A stretch of DNA of 64,000 bases from an uncultured bacterium (GTDB lineage Bacteria > Cyanobacteriota > Vampirovibrionia > Gastranaerophilales > Gastranaerophilaceae): the NCBI GenBank assembly GCA_902760645.1, contig CACWHC010000007.1:1-64000 (forward strand), in the 5' to 3' direction. Of this stretch, positions 44,698-53,339 are shown in pieces (position 1 is the stretch's first letter; each line of letters begins with the position of its first letter). The notes beneath the pieces were generated by a model. The model searched no databases, had not been told where the DNA came from, and worked only from the letters and a program-made list of their open reading frames with translations. Position numbers and translations under genes: made by a program.

Positions 44698-45630
44698 ATG
44701 GAAGAATTTAGACATTATACAGTTATGAAAAATGAAGCCGTTGATGCACTTGAGTGCCGCAACGGCCTTATTTATATAGATTGTACACTCGGCGGCGGCG
44801 GACACAGTGAATTAATACTAAAACGCATACAACCGGATGGCAGATTAATTGCATTTGACGTAGATGAAGATGCAATTAAAGCAGCCTCAGAACGACTTAA
44901 AGATTACAAAAACTTAACAATTGTAAAAGATTCATACGCAAATATTAAGAAAGTTTTACAAAACCTTGGAATAGAAAAAATCACAGGGGGCGTGCTTTTT
45001 GACCTTGGTGCTTCATATCACCAGTTAACAAAATGTGAACGGGGGTTTTCTTTCTCAAAAGATGCACCGCTTGATATGAGATTCAATCAGGATGCTGATT
45101 TGACAGCATTTGATGTAGTAAACAGCTATAGCGAAAATGAACTTGTCAGAATATTTTCAGAATACGGAGAAGAACATTTTTCAAAGAGAATTGCAAAGAA
45201 AATAATTGAAGAAAGAAAGCTGAAAAAGATTGCTACGACAGTAGAATTAGCAAACATAATAGTATCTGCAGTACCAAGAACAAAATCAAATATTCATCCT
45301 GCAACACGAGTTTTTCAGGCTATCAGAATTGAAGTTAATCAAGAGTTAACAAATGTAAAAAATACATTGAATGATGTGTTGGATTTATTGGATGTTGGTG
45401 CTATAATAAGTGTAATAAGTTTTCATTCTCTGGAAGACAGAATAGTGAAACACTTGTTCAAATACCACTCACAGAGGTGTCATTGCGAAAAAAATCAAAT
45501 GATATGCAAATGTCCGCCTCCGAAGTTGGAATTAGTAAATAAGAAGCCTTTGACGGCATCAGAAGGAGAAATAAGGGAAAATTTACCGTCAAGGAGTGCG
45601 AAGCTCAGAATTGCAAGATGCATAAACTGA
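44698..45630 (+). CDS. rsmH: 16S rRNA m4C1402 methyltransferase RsmH
   Basis: A 310-residue S-adenosylmethionine-dependent methyltransferase that N4-methylates cytidine 1402 in the ribosomal P site. Visible are HYTVMKNEAVDAL, the SAM-binding DCTLGGGGHSELIL, GVLFDLGASYHQL, ERGFSF, PLDMRFNQ, ATRVFQAIRIEVNQEL, ISFHSLEDRIVKHLF and the C-terminal RSAKLRIA. Length is normal. The next gene is FtsL-like, the usual start of a division and cell-wall cluster, but that cluster does not continue here. Confidence 0.97.
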   Translation: MEEFRHYTVMKNEAVDALECRNGLIYIDCTLGGGGHSELILKRIQPDGRLIAFDVDEDAIKAASERLKDYKNLTIVKDSYANIKKVLQNLGIEKITGGVLFDLGASYHQLTKCERGFSFSKDAPLDMRFNQDADLTAFDVVNSYSENELVRIFSEYGEEHFSKRIAKKIIEERKLKKIATTVELANIIVSAVPRTKSNIHPATRVFQAIRIEVNQELTNVKNTLNDVLDLLDVGAIISVISFHSLEDRIVKHLFKYHSQRCHCEKNQMICKCPPPKLELVNKKPLTASEGEIRENLPSRSAKLRIARCIN

Positions 45631-45672
45631 GTACATTATTAATAAGTTGAGCAGATAATTGGGGAAGTAAAA

Positions 45673-46137
45673 TTGAATAGTAGTGCAAAAGCAAGAGTAC
45701 GAGATGATTTCTACTACGGGCAAAGGTTGCAGGAGTACGCAACAGATCCTATAAATCAAACACAGGTAATTGAAGGTTATTTTTATAAGGAGAATATTCT
45801 TAAAGAAATGGCTATTAGAAAAGTTAACATGACTTTATGTTCAATACTTGCATTTTTTGTTGTCGGTGCATTCGTAAGCTATTATTTTGCTATGTCAAAT
45901 GAAATCACCTTAAATACTCTGTCAAGACAAGTTACAGCACTTAATGATGAAAATTCAGAACTTCAAAATCAGTTAGACCGACTGAAATCATTTAATAATG
46001 TTGACAACATGATGGCTCAGCAGAATATTTTACAAAAAGCAGCGAAAGTAATTGAAGTACCGAAAATCGCTTCTGCTGCAGAATTAGGGAATAAAAAGAA
46101 ATTGTCTTTAGCTGTTGATTGGTCTATAGGATATTAA
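45673..46137 (+). CDS. FtsL-like single-span coiled-coil protein
   Basis: A 154-residue bitopic protein with a cytoplasmic N-terminus of about 52 residues, one membrane helix (about 53-75, LCSILAFFVVGAFVSYYFA) and a leucine-zipper-like coiled coil (LSRQVTALNDENSELQNQLDRLKSF). This topology and the position directly after rsmH match FtsL, which bridges divisome proteins. Sequence similarity in this family is too weak to be certain. It starts at TTG 45673 with GGGGAAG upstream. Confidence 0.75.
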   Translation: MNSSAKARVRDDFYYGQRLQEYATDPINQTQVIEGYFYKENILKEMAIRKVNMTLCSILAFFVVGAFVSYYFAMSNEITLNTLSRQVTALNDENSELQNQLDRLKSFNNVDNMMAQQNILQKAAKVIEVPKIASAAELGNKKKLSLAVDWSIGY

Positions 46138-46192
46138 CATTTATTAATAAAAGTGTTAAAAAAGGCAATAATTTTTATTCAGGTGTTTTAGT

Positions 46193-46717
46193 ATGAATAT
46201 GGGAAAAAGATTTTTATTAACATTATTATTATGTGTATTAGGTTCAACTGCATTTGCGTATGATAATCCGAGATGGTTTAATATGCCGATATCAGTTTAT
46301 GCACCAAAAACCGCACAGGGAACGACCGTAATGAATGCATACAGAGCTTGGCAATCTGCTTCGGGCGGAACAGTCAGGTTTTTGTACAGAAATGCGGAAA
46401 ATTTACAACCACTATCCAATATAACCATACAATTTTCCGACAATTGGATTAGCGGAAAACCATACAGTATAACACAGAAATATTCTATGTTCAGCGAAAG
46501 ACGCATAAATACGAAACGTGGTTTCTATTACAAGCAAACAATTACAATATCAAGAAATGATCGTTACGGAAAACCTTATACCGGCAATCAATTGTATTCC
46601 ATTGCTCTTACTGCTGCAGGAGAATCACTTGGGGTAAAGGATTTAAATTTAGACTTAGATAAAAATAAAGTCACAAAAGATGACATTACCGCATTGAATT
46701 CTGTTTATAAAAAATAA
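46193..46717 (+). CDS. Secreted matrixin-like protein lacking the zinc motif
   Basis: A 174-residue protein with a signal peptide (to about residue 22, ending TAFA). The layout follows small matrixin (M10-type) metalloproteases: MPISVYAP, V-MNAYRAWQSASGGTVRFLY, NITIQFSD, then a helix ALTAAGESLGV where HExxHxxGH is expected, and VTKDDITALNSVY at the end. In the helix the zinc-binding histidines and catalytic glutamate are replaced by Thr, Ala and Glu, so the protein is predicted inactive. The match is by pattern only. Confidence 0.6.
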   Translation: MNMGKRFLLTLLLCVLGSTAFAYDNPRWFNMPISVYAPKTAQGTTVMNAYRAWQSASGGTVRFLYRNAENLQPLSNITIQFSDNWISGKPYSITQKYSMFSERRINTKRGFYYKQTITISRNDRYGKPYTGNQLYSIALTAAGESLGVKDLNLDLDKNKVTKDDITALNSVYKK

Positions 46718-46769
46718 AAAGAATAATACTTTTTTTAGTTGATTTTTGCAGTAAAAAGGCTCTTTTCGT

Positions 46770-46798
46770 TTGAAAAATTTAGCGTGATAGTGTATAAT
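46770..46798 (+). promoter_or_regulatory. Sigma70-type promoter of the dicarboxylate symporter
   Basis: TTGAAA, a 17-bp spacer and TATAAT, 40 nt upstream of the start codon. Confidence 0.75.
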
Positions 46799-46838
46799 AA
46801 ACGGGTCATACACAGATAAGAAGTAGAGGATATAGAAA

Positions 46839-48170
46839 ATGAAAGATTCAAAAATTCAAATGCAGATACTTATTGCATTAGGCTTAGGTATCAAACGAAA
46901 TTGGCCTATATTTTTCGGTATTTTGGCCGGTATATTTGTTGGAATATTTTTACATACACACCCTTCGGAAGTAATATCCTCGCTTTTGACTTTCATTGGA
47001 CAAATATTCATAAGACTAATACAGATGATAGTTATTCCTCTTGTTGTATCCGCAATAATAATTGGTATAACAAGCATCGGAGATAACAAACAACTTGAAA
47101 AATTCGGCAAAAAAATGATTATATACTACGGTATTATAACGACAGCAGCGGTAGCAATAGGTACGGCACTTGCATTGATTTTTCAACCGGGACTCGGTGC
47201 AGCACGCTATATTGCGGAAAACACAGCAAGTGAAGTTCAGGCTTCGGTTGCAACAGCAATGAGCCAACAGCAGGGTCATTTATTATCTATGTTTCTTGAT
47301 TTTATCCCGAGCAATCCGGCAGCAGCACTTGCAAGCGGCAATATGGTTGCAATCATAGTATTTGTGTTAATTGCAGCAATTGCACTTGCTAAAGTTGGCG
47401 ATGTAAACCGCCCTATTGTATCATTTTTTGAATCGGTATTTGCAGCGACAATGAAAATTACAGACTGGATTATGGTATTGGCAGCACCCGGTGTATTTGC
47501 CTTAACTGCTTCTGCCGTATCCAGTTTTGGTATGCACATATTTGCAAGTATAGGTAAATATGTACTTGTTCTTGCAATAGGTTTTATTATTCAAATGTTT
47601 GTAGTTTATCCGATATTTTTAAAATGTTTTTCAAAAGTTTCAATATGGATGTTATATTCTGCGGTAGCAGAAGCTTTGATGGTAGCATTTGGAACAGCAA
47701 GTTCTTCTGCTACATTACCATTAACAATAGCATGCTGTGAAAAAAGAGGTATCTCTCATAAAATTTCAAGTTTTGTATTACCTTTGGGTGCAACATTAAA
47801 TATGGATGGAACTGCTATGCTGCAGGTAGTTGCGGTAATATTCCTTGCACAAGCTTATGGGGTTCCTTTATCAGCATTTTTATTAATTCAGATAGCTGTA
47901 TTAGCAATGATAGCATCCAGCACAAGTGCCGGAATTTCAGGTGCCGGATTAATTACGCTTGCATTAATTCTGAATTGCATGGGCTTAAGTCCTGAACAGT
48001 TAGTTGCCGGATTTGCATTCTTGTTTACGATTGAGAGAGTAACCGATATGATGAGAACTCTTGTAAATGTAGCATCAGATACGGTTGTTGTTGCTGCGAT
48101 TGCAGATAATGAAAATGAAATAAATTACGATTTATTTAATAATCCGGAAGCATACGAAGAAATTGCATAA
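46839..48170 (+). CDS. Dicarboxylate/amino acid:cation symporter (DAACS family)
   Basis: A 443-residue inner-membrane transporter related to GltP and DctA. Eight membrane helices and two re-entrant loops fit the sequence. Family motifs are GTASSSATLPLTIACCEKRG (serine-rich first hairpin loop), LPLGATLNMDGTAMLQVVAV and STSAGISGAGLITLALIL. It takes up glutamate, aspartate or C4-dicarboxylates with sodium or protons; which one is not resolved. A canonical promoter and GAGG site lie upstream and a terminator follows. Confidence 0.95.
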   Translation: MKDSKIQMQILIALGLGIKRNWPIFFGILAGIFVGIFLHTHPSEVISSLLTFIGQIFIRLIQMIVIPLVVSAIIIGITSIGDNKQLEKFGKKMIIYYGIITTAAVAIGTALALIFQPGLGAARYIAENTASEVQASVATAMSQQQGHLLSMFLDFIPSNPAAALASGNMVAIIVFVLIAAIALAKVGDVNRPIVSFFESVFAATMKITDWIMVLAAPGVFALTASAVSSFGMHIFASIGKYVLVLAIGFIIQMFVVYPIFLKCFSKVSIWMLYSAVAEALMVAFGTASSSATLPLTIACCEKRGISHKISSFVLPLGATLNMDGTAMLQVVAVIFLAQAYGVPLSAFLLIQIAVLAMIASSTSAGISGAGLITLALILNCMGLSPEQLVAGFAFLFTIERVTDMMRTLVNVASDTVVVAAIADNENEINYDLFNNPEAYEEIA

Positions 48171-48190
48171 TTACAATAAAAATAATAAAA

Positions 48191-48223
48191 AGTCTTCTTG
48201 CAAAAAGCAGGAAGGCTTTTTTT
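48191..48223 (+). terminator. Terminator of the dicarboxylate symporter
   Basis: AGTCTTCTTGC-AAAAA-GCAGGAAGGCT hairpin followed by a T run. The last T residues adjoin the -10 box of queF. Confidence 0.75.
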
Positions 48224-48224
48224 A

Positions 48225-48233
48225 TGATAGGAT
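48225..48233 (+). promoter_or_regulatory. Extended -10 promoter of queF, predicted leaderless
   Basis: TG-A-TAGGAT ends at 48233, 6 nt before the ATG at 48240. No Shine-Dalgarno. Confidence 0.45.
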
Positions 48234-48239
48234 TTAATC

Positions 48240-49139
48240 ATGATTAGTCAAACGGAAAAAATCGCATCAACACATTTAGGGAAAAAATCCAAAGGCAGTT
48301 CAACATATAATCCTGATTTACTTGTTGCTATTCCAAGAATAGAGAACCGCAGACAGTATAATATCGACACTAACAGCCTGCCATTTTACGGGTATGATGT
48401 TTGGCATGCCTATGAGTTTTCAACTCTCTTAAATAACGGACTTCCGATAACGAAAGTTTTAAAAATTAAATACAGCTGCGAAAGCGAATTTATTGTTGAA
48501 TCAAAATCACTAAAATTATACTTAAATTCATTTAATATGACAAAATTTGGCAAAAATGCAACGGAGTGCTTGGAACATTGCAAAACAATCATAAGTAAAG
48601 ATTTGAGTAAACTGTTAAATACAAAAGTTGAAGCAGAATATCTTAACAATAACAGCAAAAGAGTAGCACTGTTTGACAATTATGTTGATTTATATAATAT
48701 TATTAACTCCGATGATATAAAAATCAAAACTTTTAAAGAAAATCCCAATCTTATAAAAACAGAAAACAACGACAACGTAAGTGAATACAGATTAACCTTC
48801 GGCTCATTACGTTCAAACTGCAGAGTAACGCATCAACCGGATTTCGGAGATATATTTATTTATTACAAATCCCAAAAACATATTTTAGAAAACAGCCTTG
48901 TTGAATATTTAGTTTCTTTCAGGGAAGAATATCATTTCCACGAAGAATGCTGCGAAATGATATTTAAAAGACTTTATGACAAGTTGGATAGTGATGATGA
49001 ACTGTTCGTATGTGCCTTATATACAAGAAGGGGCGGAATAGATATTAGCCCCGCCAGATACAGCAGAAACTGCAAAATAGAAGATGCCGATAAAATACTG
49101 GATATTGAAACATTTGCAAGAAACGGGATTAAACAATAA
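48240..49139 (+). CDS. queF: NADPH-dependent 7-cyano-7-deazaguanine reductase QueF (long form)
   Basis: A 299-residue bimodular T-fold enzyme reducing preQ0 to preQ1 in queuosine biosynthesis. The E. coli-type features are clear: LPFYGYDVWHAYEFS, ESKSLKLYLNSFNMTKF (substrate and NADPH site), LRSNCRVTHQPDFGD with the catalytic cysteine and aspartate, YLVSFREEYHFHEECCEMIF, and YTRRGGIDISP. Length matches the long subfamily, not the 150-residue form. Its stop overlaps the yraN start. No preQ1 riboswitch is seen, and the transcript is predicted leaderless. Confidence 0.96.
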   Translation: MISQTEKIASTHLGKKSKGSSTYNPDLLVAIPRIENRRQYNIDTNSLPFYGYDVWHAYEFSTLLNNGLPITKVLKIKYSCESEFIVESKSLKLYLNSFNMTKFGKNATECLEHCKTIISKDLSKLLNTKVEAEYLNNNSKRVALFDNYVDLYNIINSDDIKIKTFKENPNLIKTENNDNVSEYRLTFGSLRSNCRVTHQPDFGDIFIYYKSQKHILENSLVEYLVSFREEYHFHEECCEMIFKRLYDKLDSDDELFVCALYTRRGGIDISPARYSRNCKIEDADKILDIETFARNGIKQ

Positions 49140-49489
49140 TGGATAATAAAATATTAGGGGCTGCAGGAGAAGACCTCGCCGCCAGATATTTAGAGAAGAA
49201 CGGATATGAGATATTAGGAAGAAACGTACGATATTCAAATTCTTGCGAAATTGACATTATTGCCCGCATAAAAAATACAACGGTATTTGTTGAAGTAAAA
49301 ACAAGAAAAAACGATAATTACGGAACTCCGGTTGAGGCAATTACTAAAACAAAATATCAACATATACAAAAAGGAATTATGGAATATTTGAAAACTCACA
49401 AAGTTAAAAAATATCGAATTGACATCATCGGAATAACGCTTAAACCTGAATTAAAAATTGAGCATTTCCGTAATTACGGATTACAATAA
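49139..49489 (+). CDS. UPF0102 protein YraN
   Basis: A 116-residue member of UPF0102, a restriction-endonuclease-like fold of unresolved biological role. Diagnostic features are GAAGEDLAARYLEKNGYEIL at the N-terminus and the nuclease-like core EIDIIAR...VFVEVKTRKN, i.e. the E...D...E-x-K arrangement. It begins at the queF stop codon (one-base overlap) and converges on recF, 5 nt away. Confidence 0.92.
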   Translation: MDNKILGAAGEDLAARYLEKNGYEILGRNVRYSNSCEIDIIARIKNTTVFVEVKTRKNDNYGTPVEAITKTKYQHIQKGIMEYLKTHKVKKYRIDIIGITLKPELKIEHFRNYGLQ

Positions 49490-49494
49490 ACTCT

Positions 49495-50598
49495 TTATTT
49501 AACTGAACCGTTTTCAATATTATAAATTTTTACATCTTTCAGAAACTCATCCTCAAATAAAACATTATCAACCGAAGTTATAATTGTCTGTGTATTTTTA
49601 TTTATAGACTTTAATAAGTAGTTCTGTCTTATATCATCAAGTTCTGCGAGAACATCATCCAAAAGTAAAATCGGTTCATCACCGGTCTTTTCGGTAATTA
49701 TATCAAGTTCTGACAATTTTAATGCAAGCACAACAGTTCTTTGCTGACCCTGAGAAGCAAACTTTGTAGCTTCATTTGAATTTATGTAAAATAAAATATC
49801 ATCTCGATGAGGACCGACACAACTCTGCCCTCTACGCAATTCTTCCTGTTTTTTATCCTCCAAAACAACCTTAAATTTGCTCAAAATATCCTCCAAAGAA
49901 GATTCACCATCCAAAAAAGAACAATCATAGGCTATACTTAAATTTTCTGTTTCACTTATGATATGGTGTTTTACGTTTGCAATTTTAGAAATTTCATCTA
50001 AATATTTAAGTCTGAGATATATAATATTACTGCCTGTAATAGCAAGCTGCTCATTATACACATCAATTAAAGTAGAATTCAGATTACCCGTTTTTAAATA
50101 ATCTTTTAAGCAGTTATTTTTTTGAATTCTGATTTTATCATACTTTGACAATCTTTCGTCATAAGCAGGATAAATCTGAGAAATTGCTCTGTCCAGCCAA
50201 TCTCTCCTGTCGGACGGATTTCCTCTCAGCAAAAGTAAATCATTAGTCGAAAACAAAACAGTCTTCAATACGGTTTTAAAACTTTTCGGAGTTGTTTTCA
50301 CGCCGTTTAATTTCAATTCTCTCTTTTTGTCCTTTGAGTAAGCAAAAGATACATTAACAGAAGTTTCCGATTTCACAATCTCAGCATCAATTAAAGTACT
50401 GTCAGCGTCAAAATTTACTAATTCTGAATTATTTGAGGTTCTTGGACTTTTCAAAGTTGATAACAAATAAATGCTTTCAAGAATATTTGTTTTACCCTGA
50501 GCATTTTTCCCAACAATCAAAATTTTCTCTGAATTAAAATTCAAAGACAAAAGTTTACAATTTCTGTAATTATTTAATTCAAGATTAATAAGCCTCAT
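49495..50598 (-). CDS. recF: DNA replication and repair protein RecF
   Basis: About 367 residues. The SMC-like ATPase has Walker A VGKNAQGKTNILESIYLL, the ABC signature FASQGQQRTVVLALKLSEL, and Walker B PILLLDDVLAELDD. The lid region (RGNPSDRRDWLDRAI) is conserved. It loads RecA at gapped DNA with RecO and RecR. I chose the ATG at 50598 (MRLINLELNNYRN, the standard N-terminus). A TATAAT ends 6 nt before it, predicting a leaderless transcript, while the ATG at 50616 lies upstream of that box. Confidence 0.96.
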   Translation of the reverse strand: MRLINLELNNYRNCKLLSLNFNSEKILIVGKNAQGKTNILESIYLLSTLKSPRTSNNSELVNFDADSTLIDAEIVKSETSVNVSFAYSKDKKRELKLNGVKTTPKSFKTVLKTVLFSTNDLLLLRGNPSDRRDWLDRAISQIYPAYDERLSKYDKIRIQKNNCLKDYLKTGNLNSTLIDVYNEQLAITGSNIIYLRLKYLDEISKIANVKHHIISETENLSIAYDCSFLDGESSLEDILSKFKVVLEDKKQEELRRGQSCVGPHRDDILFYINSNEATKFASQGQQRTVVLALKLSELDIITEKTGDEPILLLDDVLAELDDIRQNYLLKSINKNTQTIITSVDNVLFEDEFLKDVKIYNIENGSVK

Positions 50599-50604
50599 AA
50601 AGGA

Positions 50605-50610
50605 ATTATA
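50605..50610 (-). promoter_or_regulatory. -10 box of recF, predicted leaderless
   Basis: On the minus strand TATAAT, 6 nt (TCCTTT), ATG. It is divergent from the promoter at 50641-50669. Confidence 0.5.
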
Positions 50611-50640
50611 CAGCAAACAAATGATTATTACTTTGCATAG

Positions 50641-50669
50641 TTGCTGAATATTGTAATTTATCGTATAAT
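50641..50669 (+). promoter_or_regulatory. Sigma70-type promoter of the 83-aa gene and pilT
   Basis: TTGCTG, a 17-bp spacer and TATAAT, 35 nt upstream of the ATG at 50705. Confidence 0.75.
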
Positions 50670-50704
50670 TAGCATGAGGTAACTTTGTACAATGAGGAAA
50701 TTAT

Positions 50705-50956
50705 ATGCTTCCAATAGTTAGTGAAGAAATAGCCGCAGAAGCGTTTTCAGAGATATTTAAAGATATGCCTGCATGGCGAAAGAATATGATTCATTACATT
50801 AAAGATGAAAATCCTGAAATAAATACTGCAATAATAGAGGCGGCAAATAAGACGGAACTTGATCCTAAGGCTGTTGCATTAGGTGCGTATATGGCATATA
50901 ATTTAATAGAGTTAGCTATGAATGAAAATGATAAAATAATGAATTATACAGAATAG
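50705..50956 (+). CDS. Small conserved-looking protein upstream of pilT
   Basis: An 83-residue acidic, alpha-helical protein (EEIAAEAFSEIF, DPKAVALGAYMAYNLIELAM) with no signal peptide. I do not recognise a family. GAGGAAA precedes the ATG, and pilT begins 16 nt after its stop, so the two share the promoter at 50641. A role linked to pilus retraction is only suggested by position. Confidence 0.75.
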   Translation: MLPIVSEEIAAEAFSEIFKDMPAWRKNMIHYIKDENPEINTAIIEAANKTELDPKAVALGAYMAYNLIELAMNENDKIMNYTE

Positions 50957-50971
50957 AATGAGAGGGTATAT

Positions 50972-52042
50972 ATGGTTGCAATTGAAGAACTTTTAACAAC
51001 ACTCGTAGAAAACAATGGTAGTGACTTACATATATCAAGTTCATTACCTCCTTGTATGCGTGTAGACGGTAAATTAAAAAGAATGGATTATCCGCCTCTT
51101 ACTCCTGACCAGGTAGAAAATCTTTTATTTCCTATGTTGTCAAACGAACAAAGAAGAAGACTTGAACAAGAGTGGGAACTTGACTTTTCATATGGTATTG
51201 AAGGTTTAAGCCGTTTCAGGGTTAACTTTTACAAAGACAAAGGCAATTATGCAGCTGCATTCAGAACAATTACTTCAACAGTACCATCATTTGACACATT
51301 GGGTTTACCGGAAATTGTAAGAACAACTGCAGAAAAGCCAAGAGGATTAATTCTTGTAACCGGTCCTACAGGTTCAGGTAAATCAACTACACTTGCAGCT
51401 ATGATTGACTACATCAATTCAACAAGAGCAGAGCATATTTTAACAATTGAAGACCCGATAGAGTTCGTTCATACATCAAAAACAAGTATTATTCACCAAC
51501 GTGAATTAGGTATGGATACAAGATCATTTGCAAACGCACTTAAATCCGCACTTCGTGAAGACCCTGATATCATTCTGGTAGGTGAGATGCGTGACCACGA
51601 AACTATTGCGTTAGCACTTACAGCAGCTGAAACAGGCCACTTGGTATTCGGTACCTTGCACACCTCTTCAGCTTCACAAACAGTTGACCGTATTATCGAC
51701 GTATTCCCTGAAGGTCAACAGCAGCAAATCCGTGTACAGCTTGCAAACTCACTTGTTGCCGTATTTGCTCAGACATTGCTGCCTAAAGTTCAACCTGACG
51801 GAACAAAGAAAGGTCGTGTAATGGCACAGGAAATAATGTTGGTTATTCCTGCTATTGCAAACCTTATTCGTGAATCTAAAGCAGCTCAGATTTATTCAAC
51901 AATCCAAATGAACCAGGGTTTGGGTATGCAAACTCTTGAAATGGCACTTGCAAACTTGTACAAGCAAAAACTTATTACATTAGAAGATGCACTTTCAAAA
52001 ACATCTAAACCTGATGAATTAAAGAGAATGTTGGTTCACTAA
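50972..52042 (+). CDS. pilT: Type IV pilus retraction ATPase PilT
   Basis: A 356-residue secretion ATPase. The N-terminal PAS-like domain (GSDLHISSSLPPCMRVDGKL) is followed by Walker A VTGPTGSGKSTTLAAM, the Asp box (LTIEDPIEFVH), Walker B in REDPDIILVGEMRD, the His box GHLVFGTLHTSSA, and AIANLIRESKAAQI, close to the PilT AIRNLIRE motif. It depolymerises pili for twitching and DNA uptake. GAGAGGG precedes the ATG. Confidence 0.96.
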   Translation: MVAIEELLTTLVENNGSDLHISSSLPPCMRVDGKLKRMDYPPLTPDQVENLLFPMLSNEQRRRLEQEWELDFSYGIEGLSRFRVNFYKDKGNYAAAFRTITSTVPSFDTLGLPEIVRTTAEKPRGLILVTGPTGSGKSTTLAAMIDYINSTRAEHILTIEDPIEFVHTSKTSIIHQRELGMDTRSFANALKSALREDPDIILVGEMRDHETIALALTAAETGHLVFGTLHTSSASQTVDRIIDVFPEGQQQQIRVQLANSLVAVFAQTLLPKVQPDGTKKGRVMAQEIMLVIPAIANLIRESKAAQIYSTIQMNQGLGMQTLEMALANLYKQKLITLEDALSKTSKPDELKRMLVH

Positions 52043-52055
52043 TAAAAATTCAAAT

Positions 52056-52092
52056 AAAAAAGAGGAACGATTAAACCGTTCCTCTTTTTTTA
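52056..52092. terminator. Bidirectional terminator between pilT and ychF
   Basis: AGAGGAACGA-TTAAA-CCGTTCCTCT hairpin with A run before and T run after, serving the two convergent genes. Confidence 0.85.
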
Positions 52093-52108
52093 TATAAATT
52101 ATCTCTGA

Positions 52109-53203
52109 TTAAACAGCAAATCTAAAATGAACCAAATCCCCGTCCTGTACAATATAATCTTTGCCTTCCAAACGAGTAACACCTTTATCTTTGCAAGCAG
52201 CATAAGAACCATATTTAACAAATTCGTCATACGGAGTAATTTCAGCCCTTATAAATCCCTTTTCAAAATCGGTATGAATAACACCTGCAGCTTGAGGAGC
52301 TTTTGTACCTGCAATAATAGTCCATGCTCTGACTTCCTTTTCCCCTGCAGTAATAAATGTTCTCAGATTTAGAAGATGATATACGGACTTAATCATCCTG
52401 TTTATACCGCTATCGTCTATACCAAGTTCTTTCATATAAGCTAACGCCTCGTCACCAAGTTCGCATAATTCTTCTTCAATTTTAGCAGAAATTATAACCA
52501 TCTCTGCACTATGCTCCTTGGCATACTCTTCAACCTGCTTTGTATAATTGTTGCCATTCTTAAGATCAAATTCAGATACATTTGCTGCATAAATTACAGG
52601 TTTTGTCATCATCAAATTTAATTGCTTTACAAACGGAATCTCATCTTCATTAAAAATATCTTTTATATTTATAAATATACCTTTATCAAGAAGCTCTTTT
52701 AAGGTTTGAAGCACACCATATTCAATCTTTGCATCTTTTTCTCCTGCCTTATACTGTTTAGCAATTCTAGCCTCTCTTTTTTCGACAGAAGCAATGTCAG
52801 CAAGTGCCAATTCCGTGTTAATTGTAACGATATCATCCAAAGGATTAACTTTTCCTGCAACGTGAATTGTATTTGGATCATCAAAACATCTTACAACGTG
52901 TATAATAGCATCAACTTCCCTGATATTATGTAAGAATTGGTTTCCCAAGCCTTCTCCCTGACTTGCACCCTTAACTAAGCCTGCAATATCAACAAATTCT
53001 ATTGCTGTTGGTATTATCTGATTCGTTTTACATAATTTTGCCAAAATAGCAAGCCTGTCATCAGGAACATTTACAACACCGACATTCGGCTCTATAGTAC
53101 AAAACGGATAATTAGCACTCTGTGCATTCTTGGCACTAGTTAAAGCATTAAATAACGTAGATTTTCCTACATTTGGCAGTCCCACAATACCGGTTCTAAG
53201 CAT
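52109..53203 (-). CDS. ychF: Redox-regulated ATPase YchF (OLA1 family)
   Basis: A 364-residue Obg-superfamily P-loop protein. G1 is GLPNVGKSTLFNAL, G3 is DIAGLVKGASQGEGLGNQFL, and the usual NKxD is replaced by NVSE, in line with ATP use in YchF. A coiled coil (about 130-200) and a C-terminal TGS domain (TAGEKEVRAWTI...GDLVHFRF) follow. It binds ribosomes and is linked to stress responses. AGAGGATATA precedes the ATG. Confidence 0.97.
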   Translation of the reverse strand: MLRTGIVGLPNVGKSTLFNALTSAKNAQSANYPFCTIEPNVGVVNVPDDRLAILAKLCKTNQIIPTAIEFVDIAGLVKGASQGEGLGNQFLHNIREVDAIIHVVRCFDDPNTIHVAGKVNPLDDIVTINTELALADIASVEKREARIAKQYKAGEKDAKIEYGVLQTLKELLDKGIFINIKDIFNEDEIPFVKQLNLMMTKPVIYAANVSEFDLKNGNNYTKQVEEYAKEHSAEMVIISAKIEEELCELGDEALAYMKELGIDDSGINRMIKSVYHLLNLRTFITAGEKEVRAWTIIAGTKAPQAAGVIHTDFEKGFIRAEITPYDEFVKYGSYAACKDKGVTRLEGKDYIVQDGDLVHFRFAV

Positions 53204-53265
53204 TCTTATATCCTCTGTTATGTCTTACAATATTTATATATTAGCTAAAAATGAACAGCTTGTAA

Positions 53266-53303
53266 AGAGTAAAAAAAAACGACTAAGTTATAGCTCAGTC
53301 GTT
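53266..53303 (-). terminator. Terminator behind the 490-aa protein gene
   Basis: On the minus strand AACGACTGAG...CTTAGTCGTT followed by nine T. Confidence 0.8.
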
Positions 53304-53339
53304 GGAAATTAATAGGAAAAAGGAAAGGAAAACTTATCA

